DNA from: Gracilaria domingensis | Taxonomy: Eukaryota > Rhodophyta > Florideophyceae > Gracilariales > Gracilariaceae | DNA: 64,000 nucleotides | NCBI GenBank assembly: GCA_022539475.1 | Contig: VCMS01000073.1 | Location: forward strand, 62,001 to 126,000 | Reading direction: 5' to 3' | Shown: positions 50,666-62,149 of the stretch, in pieces | How positions within the stretch are numbered: position 1 is the stretch's first letter | Layout of the letters: each line of letters starts with the position of its first letter | The notes under the pieces: generated by a model | The model's input: the letters and a program-made list of their open reading frames with translations, nothing else | What the model was told of the DNA's origin: nothing | The model's database searches: none | Translations under genes and position numbers: made by a program

Positions 50666-51754
50666 ATGGTTGTTGTCCCTCTCAAATCGCAGTTTGTCAG
50701 CCTCATAATAACATTTGTCTCTTTAGCATGTGAAATATTTATGTTTGGTTCTCTCGCCAGGTTCAATCGATTCTTCGAGACTCAACGTTTGCACCACGGA
50801 CAACAGATTCGGATTCTTTGGCATATACGACGTACAAAACTAATTGCGACAGTTTCTGCAATTGTATTTGTCACTCTTGAGATTTTTGTCTCCTTTTACT
50901 CCGATCCTGCCAGAGTTACCGAAACGAAGAGAATGCCTTGCATTTCAGTTGACTCCGTGAGAAATGCGAGAAGTTCTTTTTTCAAGAACGACAACGCCAG
51001 AAATGTGATCGGTCAATGTTCTTTTGTTCTCGACGGTGTGTTCCACCAAAGAGGAGGTAACGTGACAGAAACTGGTGGCGAGCTTCTTGTGCAGTGTGCT
51101 GAAGAAGACATATTCTCTGTGAATATCAGAGAACAAGTGGTTGAAAGGCAATTTCCATCAATTAAACCTGTAATGGGCTGCTCTTCTTGCTCGCATACTG
51201 CTGACGTTGAAAATTGTTTCAGGATCTGCGCTTTCGCTGTTCGACACAATAATTCTGTCTTTTACTCTTGGGCCGTGGAACTAGAAGAAGCATTGGCTAT
51301 GAACTCGAGCGGAATGGCCCAGGAAATTTTGTCTTATCTTGAAACCTCCGTTCATTTTGACTCAAGAAATCTACTTAGCACAATAGCAGAAAGAGCTGCA
51401 GAGGCATTCGCTGATATTGTTTCAGATCCTACATCACAAAGACGACGAATTTTTATGGGTTCAAGAGAGGGAACATGTGAGTTTTCGATTGACAGAGGAG
51501 AAGGGACAAATGTTCCTTTGGCTCTCATTATCTCCGTAGCTTGTGTTTGGTTCATATCTTTGATCCTCAGGATTTTTTCGCTATTCGCAAGAACGGAGAA
51601 CATGTTTGATGTGAGCAATCCACTTGACTGGGCTTTTCGGGCTCTTCCAAAGGATAATGCCGTTATAAAGAGTAATTCGGTGATACGATGGGGACATGAA
51701 AACGGGGACAGACCATATATGGTATCAGAAGCCGTGTCTGAGACAGATCTATGA
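50666..51754 (+). CDS. Three-pass membrane glycoprotein, subfamily 3
   Basis: A 362-residue protein with the same plan as the other four genes of the set: membrane segments at ~7-31 and ~51-73, a ~210-residue loop, a third segment at ~283-306 and a cytosolic tail. The loop has sequons (NVT, NNS, NSS) and cysteines in CSSCSHTADVENCFRIC. The segment before TM3 (RRRIFMGSREGTC) may correspond to MFPTKRGRG of subfamily 1, but sequence similarity is too low to prove common origin. Function unknown. Confidence 0.78.
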   Translation: MVVVPLKSQFVSLIITFVSLACEIFMFGSLARFNRFFETQRLHHGQQIRILWHIRRTKLIATVSAIVFVTLEIFVSFYSDPARVTETKRMPCISVDSVRNARSSFFKNDNARNVIGQCSFVLDGVFHQRGGNVTETGGELLVQCAEEDIFSVNIREQVVERQFPSIKPVMGCSSCSHTADVENCFRICAFAVRHNNSVFYSWAVELEEALAMNSSGMAQEILSYLETSVHFDSRNLLSTIAERAAEAFADIVSDPTSQRRRIFMGSREGTCEFSIDRGEGTNVPLALIISVACVWFISLILRIFSLFARTENMFDVSNPLDWAFRALPKDNAVIKSNSVIRWGHENGDRPYMVSEAVSETDL

Positions 51755-54700
51755 AATTAATGAGAAACGGTGCCACAATACGTTTATTGATCCAATATCA
51801 GACCTTGTGCAGTATGTGTGAGGCTGCGAGAGATCCAAAATGTCCACGATGGGTGACAGAAAAGTTTACAAATACGGTCCGAGCCAAGCTGCAAGGGCCA
51901 CCGTCCAGAAGAAGGTTATGCTGCTTTGCGGAGCCATCGTCGTCGGCAGCAGCAGCGTGCCGATGCCGTTTGAGCCTGCGACCTCGTCGACTAACTGCTT
52001 TGCCAACGTGCCCGTTTTGTAGTGCATCATCTCGTACACCGAAGATATCTCGCTCCAGGGTCCGCATTCCCCTCACAGACTCGTCCATTGAACGTCAACC
52101 GAGCCCTCGCCGTCCGATTGTTCTTCATCCGAGCGTTGGTAGTGCAACTCCACCATCGCGCGGCCGTCAACTTTTTGATGATATTGGCATTATCAATGCT
52201 GCAGAGGAGATAGCCGGCGATCCATTCCAACACCACCGCTGTGCCCACGCCAAATCGCCTCTTCCAAATCCTCCTCCACTGGCACGCATGCATACTGTTC
52301 GTGATACCTCGAACAAGCCGGGATCGAATCTTAGTCGAATGCGCATCTGCTCAAGCTGGTAGTTACTAAACGGCGGACCCTACTGTTACGCATGAATACC
52401 CAGCGGGACAAATTTCATCCAGTGTCACATCCTCATTCCTGCATTTTCGCGTGAGTCGCGGCCAGAAGACGTTAAGCACGTCTTTGCGCTCGTCGTCCCT
52501 GTCCAAGCGCAAAGATTGCAGCCTCTTCGGTGCGCACAGCGCCTGCAACAGAATCTCTCCCGTTCACCTGCACGGCGGTGCGATAGACAGCTGTAGTGGG
52601 CTTCATGCAAACCCACTACATGTAGTGGGTTTGCATGAAACCCACTACAACAGCATGTGCAGACGACGTGACACGTCTTCTGGCACGGTGATAGCGGAAG
52701 CGGCGTCCACGAACAACTGGTCCTTCAGCGACGGCGCAGTAGGTGGCGAAGAATTCTCAAAGAGGCCTTCGATTGCGCAGGATGCATGGCGCTCAGTTGC
52801 ACAGCGCGCAACGCGTTGCCGCCTGTGCGCTGCGCCATGAGCGTGCCGTGCACGACATTGCTTGACATGTTGACGGCTTTCAAAGCCGTAACGGCACGTC
52901 TTTCTTTATGATCCCAGTGGGCACCGGCAGTCAGGACATCATGTCGCTTGCTAGCGAGTGCTGCCTTCTGCAGGTCATGGACACATTCCATGCGTCACAT
53001 AGGGTGTTGGATTTTCGCGTGCCGTCGACGCGCACAAGTTTTCGGAGCACGCACAGCAGTACTTCACTGGGGAGCGGTAGCGCCTGTACCCTTGTCCTTT
53101 CCCGACTGGCTCGGGGCCGGACCTACAGAAGCGGTTCCTATGCAACATGTGCACTAGTGAATGCTCGTGGAGCACCGTCTATCACGAAGGATGAGGGATA
53201 ACAAGGCAACTGTAGCGAAGGTAACTTTGTAGCACTGTAAAGCTGGCAAGCAAGATTGGGGCTTTCGGGCTTGGTGAGCATTTTGAAGGTGAAGAGTGGG
53301 GTTTCGAGGATGAGTGCTGTGCGCTCATATCCAAGGGCAGAGTGGGCTACGCGGCTGTCGCGGATCCGCCGCGGGCGCAGGCAGTCCATCGGCGCCGCTG
53401 CGGAGGTCAAGCAGAGCACAGAAAAAGACCCGGAGGGAAAGGAGCAGGACTTCTGTTACGAAGGTAGAGGGTTGGTGTAGGGTACGAGCGAGGTGGGTTG
53501 TTGCTCTACGACTTTTCTTTTCCGTACACGTAACGTTTCCGGCAGATTACAGCAGATGTGTGCATCTAGGGCTGTGTCGAGCGGATTGTGTCAAGCCATA
53601 ACTGTAACCAAAACGAAATAAACAAATTAAAACTTGTTTCAGACGAATAATACAGTGGCACGTGACAACAATAATCTTGCTTCCGAAGCTCGAGATTCTG
53701 GGTGTGTAAAAAGGGCTGCACAATGCTGAACAGAATCCTGAACCACACCAACACAAGCACGAACGGTTTCCGAATCTACGAAGGTAGATACCTTCGAACT
53801 CTTCTTTTCACGCCGCTTAAAGCGCCGTTTAATATTGCAACATTGACCCTTCTTTCCACCAGACACTCTCGGTGAACTCTTCATACCGAAAACCCTTCGG
53901 GAAACAAATAATGACGGACAACCTACTGCAAGAAAAATGAGACGGTTTGAATAGACTAGTCTCCTGTGGGTGCACCAACGTGCATCAATAGCGTTGTATG
54001 AGCTTCAAGCAAGGAGCAAATTCGAAATTGTTCCTTACGCCATTTCTAGGGTTAGGATGGACCCTCCCTTGGGCGCTCATAGGCTTTGTAGGAAAGATGC
54101 CTGCACAGGTGCAACTTGCAGTGGAGTTACGAAGGTAACTTTGCTGCGACATTTGTTATAACTTTTTATCTTGCGCAAAATCACTGGCTGTTCATCGAAT
54201 TTGCATATGTTGTCATCACTGTATATCAATCTATCTCGGAATCAGATTACGGTGCAGTATCGCTCAATCGCAGAGGTTCGGATTTCGAACATTTGCGTAC
54301 CGCACATAACCTAAGACGAATTAGCTAATTTCAGCGATGACTCTTTATGTCCGTAGTTACGGAAGCACCCCACCTTTAGTGTTACTTTTCATGTGAATTT
54401 ATATGGACGTACACTCTGAATCACCTTTCTCGAGTTCTAATACCTCAAGTGTGCCTTACTGGGTCATAAAAAGACTGTTGGCACAGCGCTTTGGATGCAA
54501 CTTCTTGTAACTAGCCTTGAGGTACACGGTTTGTGCTTTTGATCAGAACCGATTCGTTCAACAACAGGAATAAGGGCAAATTGTCAACTGTGCTTTTGAG
54601 CCAGACAACCCCTGCTGTCGTTCGCAGACGAGGACTGCCTTCGCAACAATATTGCAGAGACCCACTCTTTACGTCCTTGCGAGGTACAGAAATAGGAGAG

Positions 54701-54818
54701 TCGCAGAAGAGACTTCCCCAAATTCACATGACTAGTAATTCGAGGATAGAATCTGAAGACACGTCTTCGTCTCCAGCTTGTATACCAGTCACGTTTGGTA
54801 ATCGTCTCCTTTTGGTAC
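51755..54818. other. Degenerate region, no intact gene
   Basis: Higher-GC patches near 51850-52350, 52450-52900 and 53300-53450 contain protein-like fragments broken by frameshifts (minus strand: VDAASAITVPEDVSRRLHML; CRNEDVTLDEICPAGYSCV). They look like a decayed gene I cannot identify, interrupted by the palindrome at 52592. Three copies of TACGAAGGTA lie at 53457, 53777 and 54128. Confidence 0.45.
52592..52649. repeat. Palindrome, 29-bp arms, no spacer, one mismatch
   Basis: Arms 52592-52620 and 52621-52649 abut directly. Each arm also has internal symmetry (GTAGTGGG / CCCACTAC). It interrupts a decayed minus-strand coding sequence. Confidence 0.95.
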
Positions 54819-54826
54819 TATAAAAG
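54819..54826 (+). promoter_or_regulatory. TATA box of the Gly-rich secreted gene
   Basis: TATAAAAG about 144 bp before the ATG at 54970; spacing allows a ~110-base leader. Confidence 0.55.
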
Positions 54827-54866
54827 AGGGCTAGGGCTCCTTCCGGGCTCATTGAACTCCTCCTAG

Positions 54867-54908
54867 CTTTCAACCGTCGTACTTCAACCTTCGCACTTCA
54901 ACCTTCGC
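54867..54908 (+). repeat. 14-bp tandem repeat in 5' leader
   Basis: Two perfect ACTTCAACCTTCGC units (54881-54894, 54895-54908) preceded by a degenerate unit at 54867-54880, between the TATA box and the start codon. Confidence 0.8.
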
Positions 54909-54969
54909 ATTGCAGAACCTATCTTTCCTTCAAACCCCAGTGATTCGTATCCATATCTCCTGCCAAAGA

Positions 54970-55347
54970 ATGAAGTCGTTTACGTATGTGCTTATGTTGG
55001 CTCTCGTGGTTGCAATTACCACTGCGGCTCCTGTGCGTATGTATTGGTACAGACCGTACAAGGGATTCAAAAAGTCCTCTACAGCAATTGGTGGTTCAGG
55101 GGGTGACGGAGGGTCAGCGGTTGCAATTGGGGCAGAAGTCGTAGCTGGTATTGGGGGTCCAGCTGTAGCGGACACGAGCTCGAACGTGAACTTTGGATCT
55201 CAGACCGGTGGCAATGGAGTTGCCGAGGTTATCGCTGCGAACGGTGCGGTTGGTACTGTGATTGGGGGCGGGTCGATAACTGGATCTTTCTCCAACTCCG
55301 CTACTGGTGGTGCCGGTGGCGCTGGGGGAAACGCTGCGGTTCTCTAA
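54970..55347 (+). CDS. Small secreted glycine/alanine/valine-rich protein
   Basis: 125 residues from ATG 54970. Signal peptide MKSFTYVLMLALVVAITTAA, cleaved before PVRMYWYRPYKG, then a Gly/Ala/Val/Ser-rich body (GGSGGDGGSAVAIGAEVVAG ... GGAGGAGGNAAVL) without cysteine. Suggests a structural cell-wall or matrix protein; not assigned to a family. The frame is open 20 codons upstream, but the signal peptide sets the start. Its promoter has a TATA box and tandem leader repeats. Confidence 0.7.
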   Translation: MKSFTYVLMLALVVAITTAAPVRMYWYRPYKGFKKSSTAIGGSGGDGGSAVAIGAEVVAGIGGPAVADTSSNVNFGSQTGGNGVAEVIAANGAVGTVIGGGSITGSFSNSATGGAGGAGGNAAVL

Positions 55348-56108
55348 ATTGGGCTACGACGCTGTCCAGTGGGCGAAGGTTGGAAGATGTCCCTGCTATT
55401 CGATTTGAATCTTCACGAGCAAGAAAAATATGATTCATACTCAGATGCGAACGACATTGTTGAAGACCTGCTATCAACTCACAGCATGATCCATTCTACA
55501 ATACAGTTATGGCAAAAGTTGGCTCTCACTGGTCTACATACAGTCCCTGAAAACCTTATAGAACCAAAAATAAAAACCCTCCGATGTCGAACCCGTCTCT
55601 TTCACATCTCCAACCAGTTGACCTCCCTTCTTCCACCCTTAATTCCGGTTCTTCCAAACAAAAAAGGCCACAACTTCCGCTCCACAGTAGACAGATATTA
55701 GAATAGACGAAAACGATATCAATAAAGAGCCGCGAAATTCGCCAAACGTCCCCAAACATTCTCAATTATGTTGAGATCGGGACTCTTAGCTGGCCAATCC
55801 AAAACATCAACTTCCCTTTCCTTTAACCAGTTTCCAGTGAAATCATCCAAGTATTCGGTACTCTACTACTAGTTCCCTGGACATATTCCCTATATTGGTA
55901 GCCTCTTACGTGGAAGAAAAGAAAACGTTTCAGTATCAGCTTAACAGATACAAAAACACCATGCGGAATCGCAAGCACACTGTCCGTTCCGCTTTGCGCA
56001 AGCATGGAGTTCGGGTTGCGCCGAGCTTCTACATCCGATACCACACACCAGCACGGTTTCTTTATCGACTTCCCTCTCTTTCGACGGTTGGGTCTTTACA
56101 GACAAAAA

Positions 56109-56735
56109 ATGAACTCTTTGCAGTATATCCTTGACTTTGAAAGCGATCACGAAGACGAGCTTTCGGAGGAATCTCAACTAGAGCAGACAACGGAAACTAT
56201 CGACTCCGCTCCTCAAAGCCAACCGCAGCACTCAGCAGCACAACAACCTAAGCATCGCATTTCACAAAATTCAAACAACGACAAGAAGGTCTCAAACGCA
56301 CCTAGCAAATCACGCAAGAAGGGTGGAAAACTATCCAAGTTCAGGCAACCATCACGAAGTGGTAAGACCAATTAAACATTCGACCACATATCTCTAATGC
56401 TAGAGATTATTGCAGAACTAGAAAAAACTGGAGCAAATGATTGGGCGCAAGTAGCTCAAAAGTTAAACAAAGATGGCTCCGTCGCACACCGTACGTTCCG
56501 AACACCAGAACGTTTGAAAAACAAATTCGATGGCCTCATTCATCCGCAAAAGCCCATCGGTGACCCAACCTGCTCCCCACTCGTCTGGCGAGCAAAAGAG
56601 ATAAACCGCGACATACAGGCTAAAGTAGTAGCACGTGTGGAGCAAACTTGGAAGAGTGAAACCCACCAGACTGTCCGAAGGTCCGCTCTCGTGAGAAATG
56701 GCACACTAGTGAGAGAGCCCTCTGTACTACCGTAA
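56109..56735 (+). CDS. SANT/Myb-like (DUF6818-like) protein inside the Tc1 element, probable 42-bp intron
   Basis: About 194 residues if the intron 56362-56403 (GTAAGA ... CTAG) is removed. Exon 1 is Gln/Ser/Lys-rich (EDELSEESQLEQTTETID ... SRKKGGKLSKFRQPSRS). Exon 2 holds a SANT-like domain: EIIAELEKTGANDWAQVAQK, FRTPERLKNKFDGLIHPQKP and GDPTCSPLVWRAKEINRDIQ, the pattern of DUF6818-type proteins I know from oomycetes and algae, often near mobile DNA. An upstream ATG at 56004 would add 35 residues. The acceptor is a guess; CAG at 56415 is an alternative. Function unknown. Confidence 0.5.
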
Positions 56736-57688
56736 CTCGGTTGTAAGGCCGAAGTGGCAACTGGCTGTACCAACAGAGGTGCTAGGCCACATGGTGAGGA
56801 AACGATGAGAAACTCCAGAGATGGGGTGGTATCGGCAACGATGAAACACGACCAACGACAGGTGTAGTCCCGAGAGGGAAAGCAACAGAAAACAGCAACC
56901 AAACAACACCCACACGCGACGGGTAGGGCCTTCTCGGCGCTGTGCCCGGAGCGGGGCGAGATCCTCCAACGGTAATGCACGGGTTTCCGTAAATACGGCA
57001 CAACTCTATACAGAGTCGGATCACTTCGTAATCTAGTCCTATACCTCCTCGGTACGACCCTCAGGTCCCGACATCAACGACAGATGTTTCTCAAAGGTAC
57101 CGAGAGGATAGGACCACCGTAACCAGACGTGGCTATACTCGCGACAGTGGTAACCCACGTAGGCGGTTGGCGCCAGAGCCTCACTCGTGTAGAGTCCACT
57201 CAGGAGAGCGTTACTCGACAAAGAGTTCACTTAGAAGTGCTCGGGTTGACTTTGCAAAGGTGCTTGCGACGACGAGGTCGAGCTCACCTAAGTAGGTCTA
57301 AACTAACTATGTACACGTGGTGCACACCCGCAGCGGTCCGTACACGTGGCTAGCCCAGTGTCAGGCATCTCAGGTGCACTACCTATTGTCCCGTAATATG
57401 CACACACACGGTGGTGTAGTACACGCGTCCACCTAGCGGTATTGGCAAGCAATGGCAACCCTGATTGCAGGTAACTGTGGGAAAGCCATTCCAAAAGTAA
57501 CCGCCAAAATTGGGTCCAACTCATAACTCTTCGAGTGCATCCTCGTATCACTCCCCTGAGTATATGAGGCGCATCATCCTGATAACCACGCAAATTGCGT
57601 TGCTCTACATCTCCCCCTCCTTAGAGCCGAGAACGACTTCGAGGCTGAAGTTTTGTGCGAAACGCAAGTACGTAAATACGTCACAGTC
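56736..57688. other. Middle of nested insertion
   Basis: No supported gene; overlapping minus-strand frames are not convincing. It may link the SANT-like exons to the 57689 frame. Confidence 0.4.
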
Positions 57689-58192
57689 ATGAGCGGTACC
57701 AACTCCTCGGTTTCTATACCTCGCAAGCGCGATACACACTCAAGCGAACAGAGTATTCAAGTATCCGAACTCGATCACAGTACATCATCTCTCATTCCGA
57801 TGAACCCGAATCAGTTTCCTCATCACCCGACGGGTCAGGCGAGCGCGTCGAACTACTCTCAGCCGGGTTCTGCGACGGCTCCACTGCCTCAGTCTCAACC
57901 GATAGTCTCGGTGAACGTTCCGTTATGGAATTCAGCGCAAGCGATACCGCTGATGGCGAACCAAGCTGGTTGGATATCGAGGGAATCTCTCGCAGTACGC
58001 GATCCACTCCGTGATGGGTTTGCGTTCAGCCGTGCACCGTTGTTTCATCCGGTAGCTGTTAACGATGACACTCTCCTGGAGTCGTATGCCGAAAACGGCT
58101 TCCTACCGGGCGGTCTGCCGTTAGCGGTAGTGCAATCCCCAGAATGGAAAGTTCGTATAGCGATCGACCCGATGCTCGATAATAGCTTATAG
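57689..58192 (+). CDS. Hypothetical Ser/Pro-rich protein at the end of the nested insertion
   Basis: 167 residues from ATG 57689. The first 100 are Ser/Pro/Gln-rich (HSTSSLIPMNPNQFPHHPTG); the last 65 look folded (GFAFSRAPLFHPVAVNDDTL, NGFLPGGLPLAVVQSPEWK). It ends within a few bases of the Tc1 junction. Could be a later exon of the SANT-like gene; no family recognised. Confidence 0.4.
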   Translation: MSGTNSSVSIPRKRDTHSSEQSIQVSELDHSTSSLIPMNPNQFPHHPTGQASASNYSQPGSATAPLPQSQPIVSVNVPLWNSAQAIPLMANQAGWISRESLAVRDPLRDGFAFSRAPLFHPVAVNDDTLLESYAENGFLPGGLPLAVVQSPEWKVRIAIDPMLDNSL

Positions 58193-58753
58193 CGCCCCAA
58201 ATCATCAATGAATCTCCACCTTGCTGCCTCTTCGAGATAATCTCTAATGTAGTCCTCAAGTCATGCCAGTAGTAGGCTGGTCCATCAAGGCCGTATAAAT
58301 TAAACTTCTTTCCATCAGAGAAAACCACTCTTTTCCACTAAACGGCGCCAAAACCTATCTTAACTTTCGGCCATTCACGTCTGGCACTTTTGTGACGTTT
58401 TGTCATATATGGATCTATGGGCATTCTTTGGTACCTCAAAAATAGTACTCCGTTCAATACCTGCTGTATAGGGCAAAAAGATACTGGCAAGTTGTATTGC
58501 GTTTGAAGGTCCTTCGCACTGCATTTCGTCCGTGCAACCTGTCGGATTATGAGCCTCGTCTCTTTCGGAGAGAGTGTTTTGTTTCGTGCTTTGAACGGTT
58601 TTTGCCGTTGTGGGTGTGGGCGGTTTAGAAACTTTAAATGCAGCTAAGAGAACGATCGAACTCTTTTGCTATGTCTTTTTGTCTCATACCGTAATGGTGA
58701 TGAACCAGAATGGCAGTCCTTTTTTCATTTGTAAGTTGGAGACCGCGAAGCAT

Positions 58754-60715
58754 CTTAGTGGTCTGTAAGGAGGCTGAGACTGGGAGGAATGTGCATGAAG
58801 GTTGTGATTATTGTTTTGGCTAAGTTTGAGTATCGGCGCGCTTATGGTTTGAATTCTAGGCCAACTATACGACTTTGGTATCTATCAAAGTTCGCGGATG
58901 TATATAAATTTCGTTTAACTTATAGGCTATATATCAGTATGTGGGTTTTTGCTTTTGTGGCTTCATTGCTGTTACGGATAGATCATACCTGTCTGGCACG
59001 GTGAGCATTTGAACTGCTACAATAGGTTTAAAGGGCTCTGAGATACCAATAAAACAAATTCTGGATCCTTTTGATTTTCGCAGACTGAAAGTTGCGCACA
59101 TAGAGTCATGATGAAAACCGCCACGGCGCCAAGTTTGAGCCAGGAAGAGCGGGAAATGGCATAAAAACTAGATTTGACTGTCAAGCGCTCTTGTCAAATA
59201 ATATTGCAGTATTTCAGTAGCTTTTAAAGTAAATTCAGAGACGCTGACAGTTTACAGTGGCCTTATTCTGGAGCACATTCGACCGCGTTGTTACTTCGGC
59301 CGAGGGGAATCCCCTTTGATTTGCGGGAAGAGTTCACTTTCCCGGAATATTCTTACATTGAAACGCCTTCAATTTACGAGCAAGATCATGTTAGTGTTCA
59401 AAGTGGAGTACAAAGACAGTATTGTCGTAGAGCAAGTAAAGAATCTATGCATAGTTATATTATCAATGTGGTAAAACGGGAAGTTCTGCACCTGAGAACG
59501 CGATATATACCGCTTTCATCGCTATATACCTGTGTTGAGTACGGCATACTTCAATTGATAAAATACTTTGCTCGAATTTAAAATGGGGTACTCTACTCAC
59601 AAAAGATGCGTTCAAGTGAAGTATGCTACGTTCTGGACCTAGAATCGTTCACGAACAATGCTACGGACGTTTTCAGTTTTTCGAAGGAGTACAATCGACA
59701 TTTCGAGATGTTTCGACATCTTCCGAGATGTACATGTACATATCGTTCGCACACACTAGCGTACTGTAATGTTGCCATGCTGCAAAGTGCAACATATTTC
59801 AAAACTTTTGATATATTTTACAATTACTGATTGGCGCAAAAAGATTTTTTTGGCAGTAGTCTTAAAGTTTTGCTATTTCCCGCGCTCCCCCATGGCTGTT
59901 TGGTTCTGCGATGTCTTTCGGTGTACTGTCGTACATGAAGTCAATTTGACATCGAGTCTACGGCGCTGTGGCAAGCTCGCGCGATGTGGCGCTGGTGCGG
60001 CCGCGGCAGCTACCAACAGCCAATAAGACTCTATGTCACCGTGACGTCATGTACACCGAACGATATCGACGAATGTGCTGATTTGCGGCGAGGCTCCTAG
60101 AATGACGTAGAAAGATATGGCGGCGGCGGAGCAGCTGGGGTGTCATAGAAAGATGTCTTGAGTTGCAGCGAAGGCGTGGGATGGATGCCGTATAGAGGAT
60201 TACGTACGATTCATGGCCTGACTGCGTTTCAGAAATTTATTCAAATGACTTCGTCGGGGCTCCCTAGACGATTAAATAAAATATAAGTACAAATTGCCAT
60301 TTCATGCTTTAATGAGAAAAACTGCCTTACTATTGTTGCACACGTGGACGGTCTTTTTTGTGACAACGCAGATTATGATTGCGACGCGAGAGAGTGATAG
60401 GTATGGACTTATTACCCGAAGTATAACCCCTACTGGCACAAGCAAACTGATGGGAAATTTTTTATACATTGCCGTGTAGCGAAAATGAAGCCTTCGACCC
60501 CTGCTACCCGTGTGACCGACAGCGTGACTGACACACGCGTAAGCAGCCTAAGTACCCCCTTGTAAGCACTTGCAGAGGATGCAAACAAGGCTGCCAAACA
60601 CATAGTAGTATCTCGAGTCGAGATTCTCGACTGACAAAGAGTATGTTTGTAAATGCACTTGAAGCACTTCCTCTCACGCGTGAGTATATGGGTCACAAGA
60701 TGATCACCGTCGGCG
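58754..60715. other. Region between Tc1 remnant and MutS2 remnant
   Basis: No gene supported. The frame 59288-59581 lacks an ATG at its start and motifs. A GC-richer patch at 59880-60060 with GTGACGTCA (CRE-like) may be an old promoter for the MutS2 gene. Confidence 0.4.
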
Positions 60716-61715
60716 GATACTCTGGCGGCCGCGCGTAGAATACGGCGATCTATAGATGCTGAAGAGGATAAACGACTGCTTGTTCTGAAGAAGCTTGTTA
60801 GCGATGTGCGCACGTATCAAGAGGTGTACTCAAGATTAACAAGCTCATTGATGACTTTTCACAGGTAGTCGATACGTTTGACTCGCCTTTGCGAGAAATC
60901 CGGGCTGACATTCGCGCCACTAGTTTGGATATCAATTTACGACTGAACCGAATCATGAGCAGTCATGCTGAGGCCCTGCAGGAACGCGTCATCACCATGC
61001 GCAACGACCGCTATGTGATTCCAGCCAAAACGCCGAGAAAAGAGATCTTTAAGCGCTCTGTAGTGCATGATGTGAGTGCGTCGGGTGGCACTACGTACTT
61101 GGAGCCCGCAGTGGTGCGGCAATTGAACAACTGATTTCGTATGTTGGCTGCGAAGGAACGCGCCAGGATTAACAAGGTTTTGAGGGAGTTGAGCGACTTG
61201 GTTGCCCCCTTGCGTCACAATGTGGCACACTTGAGCGAAGTTGTTTGTCAGCTGGATGTCGCCGAGGCCAAGGCGAGCGCCTCTCACAAAGGGGATGCCG
61301 TGGACGTGCAGTTTGATGAAACCAGCTCGCTATGATTGCTGGGCGTGCGGCACCCACTGCTGTAGTGGCGGGCCATGACACAAGCGCACTCTACACGGCC
61401 GCAAACGTCCTCCGAGAAAACAGCAGAAAGTAAAGAGCCGCTGTGGAAGCCGCGATGTGATGCTGACAAGCTATGAGCTCTCGGATGGTGTTCGATGCTT
61501 GTGTGTTACTGGGCCGATTACGGGTGGAAAAACGCTCGCGTTGAAGACTCTTGGTGTGTCTGTGCTCATGGCGAAGGTTGGTATGTTTGTACCTGGCGTG
61601 CTGCAGAGGAGTGGCGATGACGGTTCTATGTGTGCCCGGATTTCTTACTTTGATAACGTGCATGCGGATATTGGTGATGACCAATCGCTTGTGCAGTCGT
61701 TGTCAACTTTCTCTG

Positions 61716-62066
61716 GTGTTGATGGCTACGCAGTGTAGGCACTGCATGGCTGCAAGAATTCAGCACAGATTTGTATCAGTTCCTGAATTGGAACTGCGTA
61801 GGTAGTTTGTACGCGCACGCACAAAGAATTGTGCAAGTGCAACGCACGATGGAGGGCAGTCCTCTGCATTCGCCTCAGTCAGGCACAATAAATACCCGGA
61901 CACAGCAGCATTCTGCTAGTGTCCGGAGGCATGCTTGGGAAGAACCTCCCGAGGCCTTTGTGCCTGCTCTTCTTGCTTTTGCCTTCCTCCGTCTTTCCAC
62001 GCACCGCCTACGCGAGCGACTACGTGCGACTGCAGTCCGTCCTGTCCCTGTCTTGACCAACATCAG
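61716..62066 (+). other. Intron in MutS2 remnant (351 bp)
   Basis: GTGTTG donor and CATCAG acceptor; joining gives STFSG-HVERTKRIL, the expected MutS2 sequence. Confidence 0.75.
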
Positions 62067-62149
62067 GGCACGTTGAGAGAACCAAGCGTATCCTGGCCGC
62101 GGGCACGCCAGAGTCGTTGGTTTTATTGGACGAGATTGGCTCTGGAACA

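Larger units (their letters stand above)
55725..58753 (-). mobile_element. Tc1/mariner transposon remnant, split by a nested insertion
   Basis: Minus-strand transposase in pieces. The N-terminal part at 58753-58190 reads MLRGLQLTNEKRTAILVHHH, YGMRQKDIAKEFDRS (HTH), RLIIRQVARTKCSAKDLQTQ, RHKSARREWPK, then VVFSDGKKFNLYGLDGPAYY and WHDLR ... SLMIWGAISYY with the first catalytic Asp. It has several frameshifts and stops. The C-terminal part at ~55870-55730 reads WLKEREVDVLDWPAKSPDLN and IIENVWG, including the last catalytic acid. The middle ~100 residues with the second Asp are not seen; about 2.1-2.3 kb of foreign sequence lies there. Terminal inverted repeats were not identified. Inactive. Confidence 0.8.

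Noticed and set aside
51798-52362. Overlapping frames of up to 203 codons on both strands
   Set aside because: Neither strand has a recognisable domain; more likely a remnant of a decayed gene than an intact one.
61132-61134. TGA in MutS2 as a selenocysteine codon
   Set aside because: The position is not a Cys/Sec site in MutS2, other stops (TAG) follow, and no SECIS-like element was sought out or seen.
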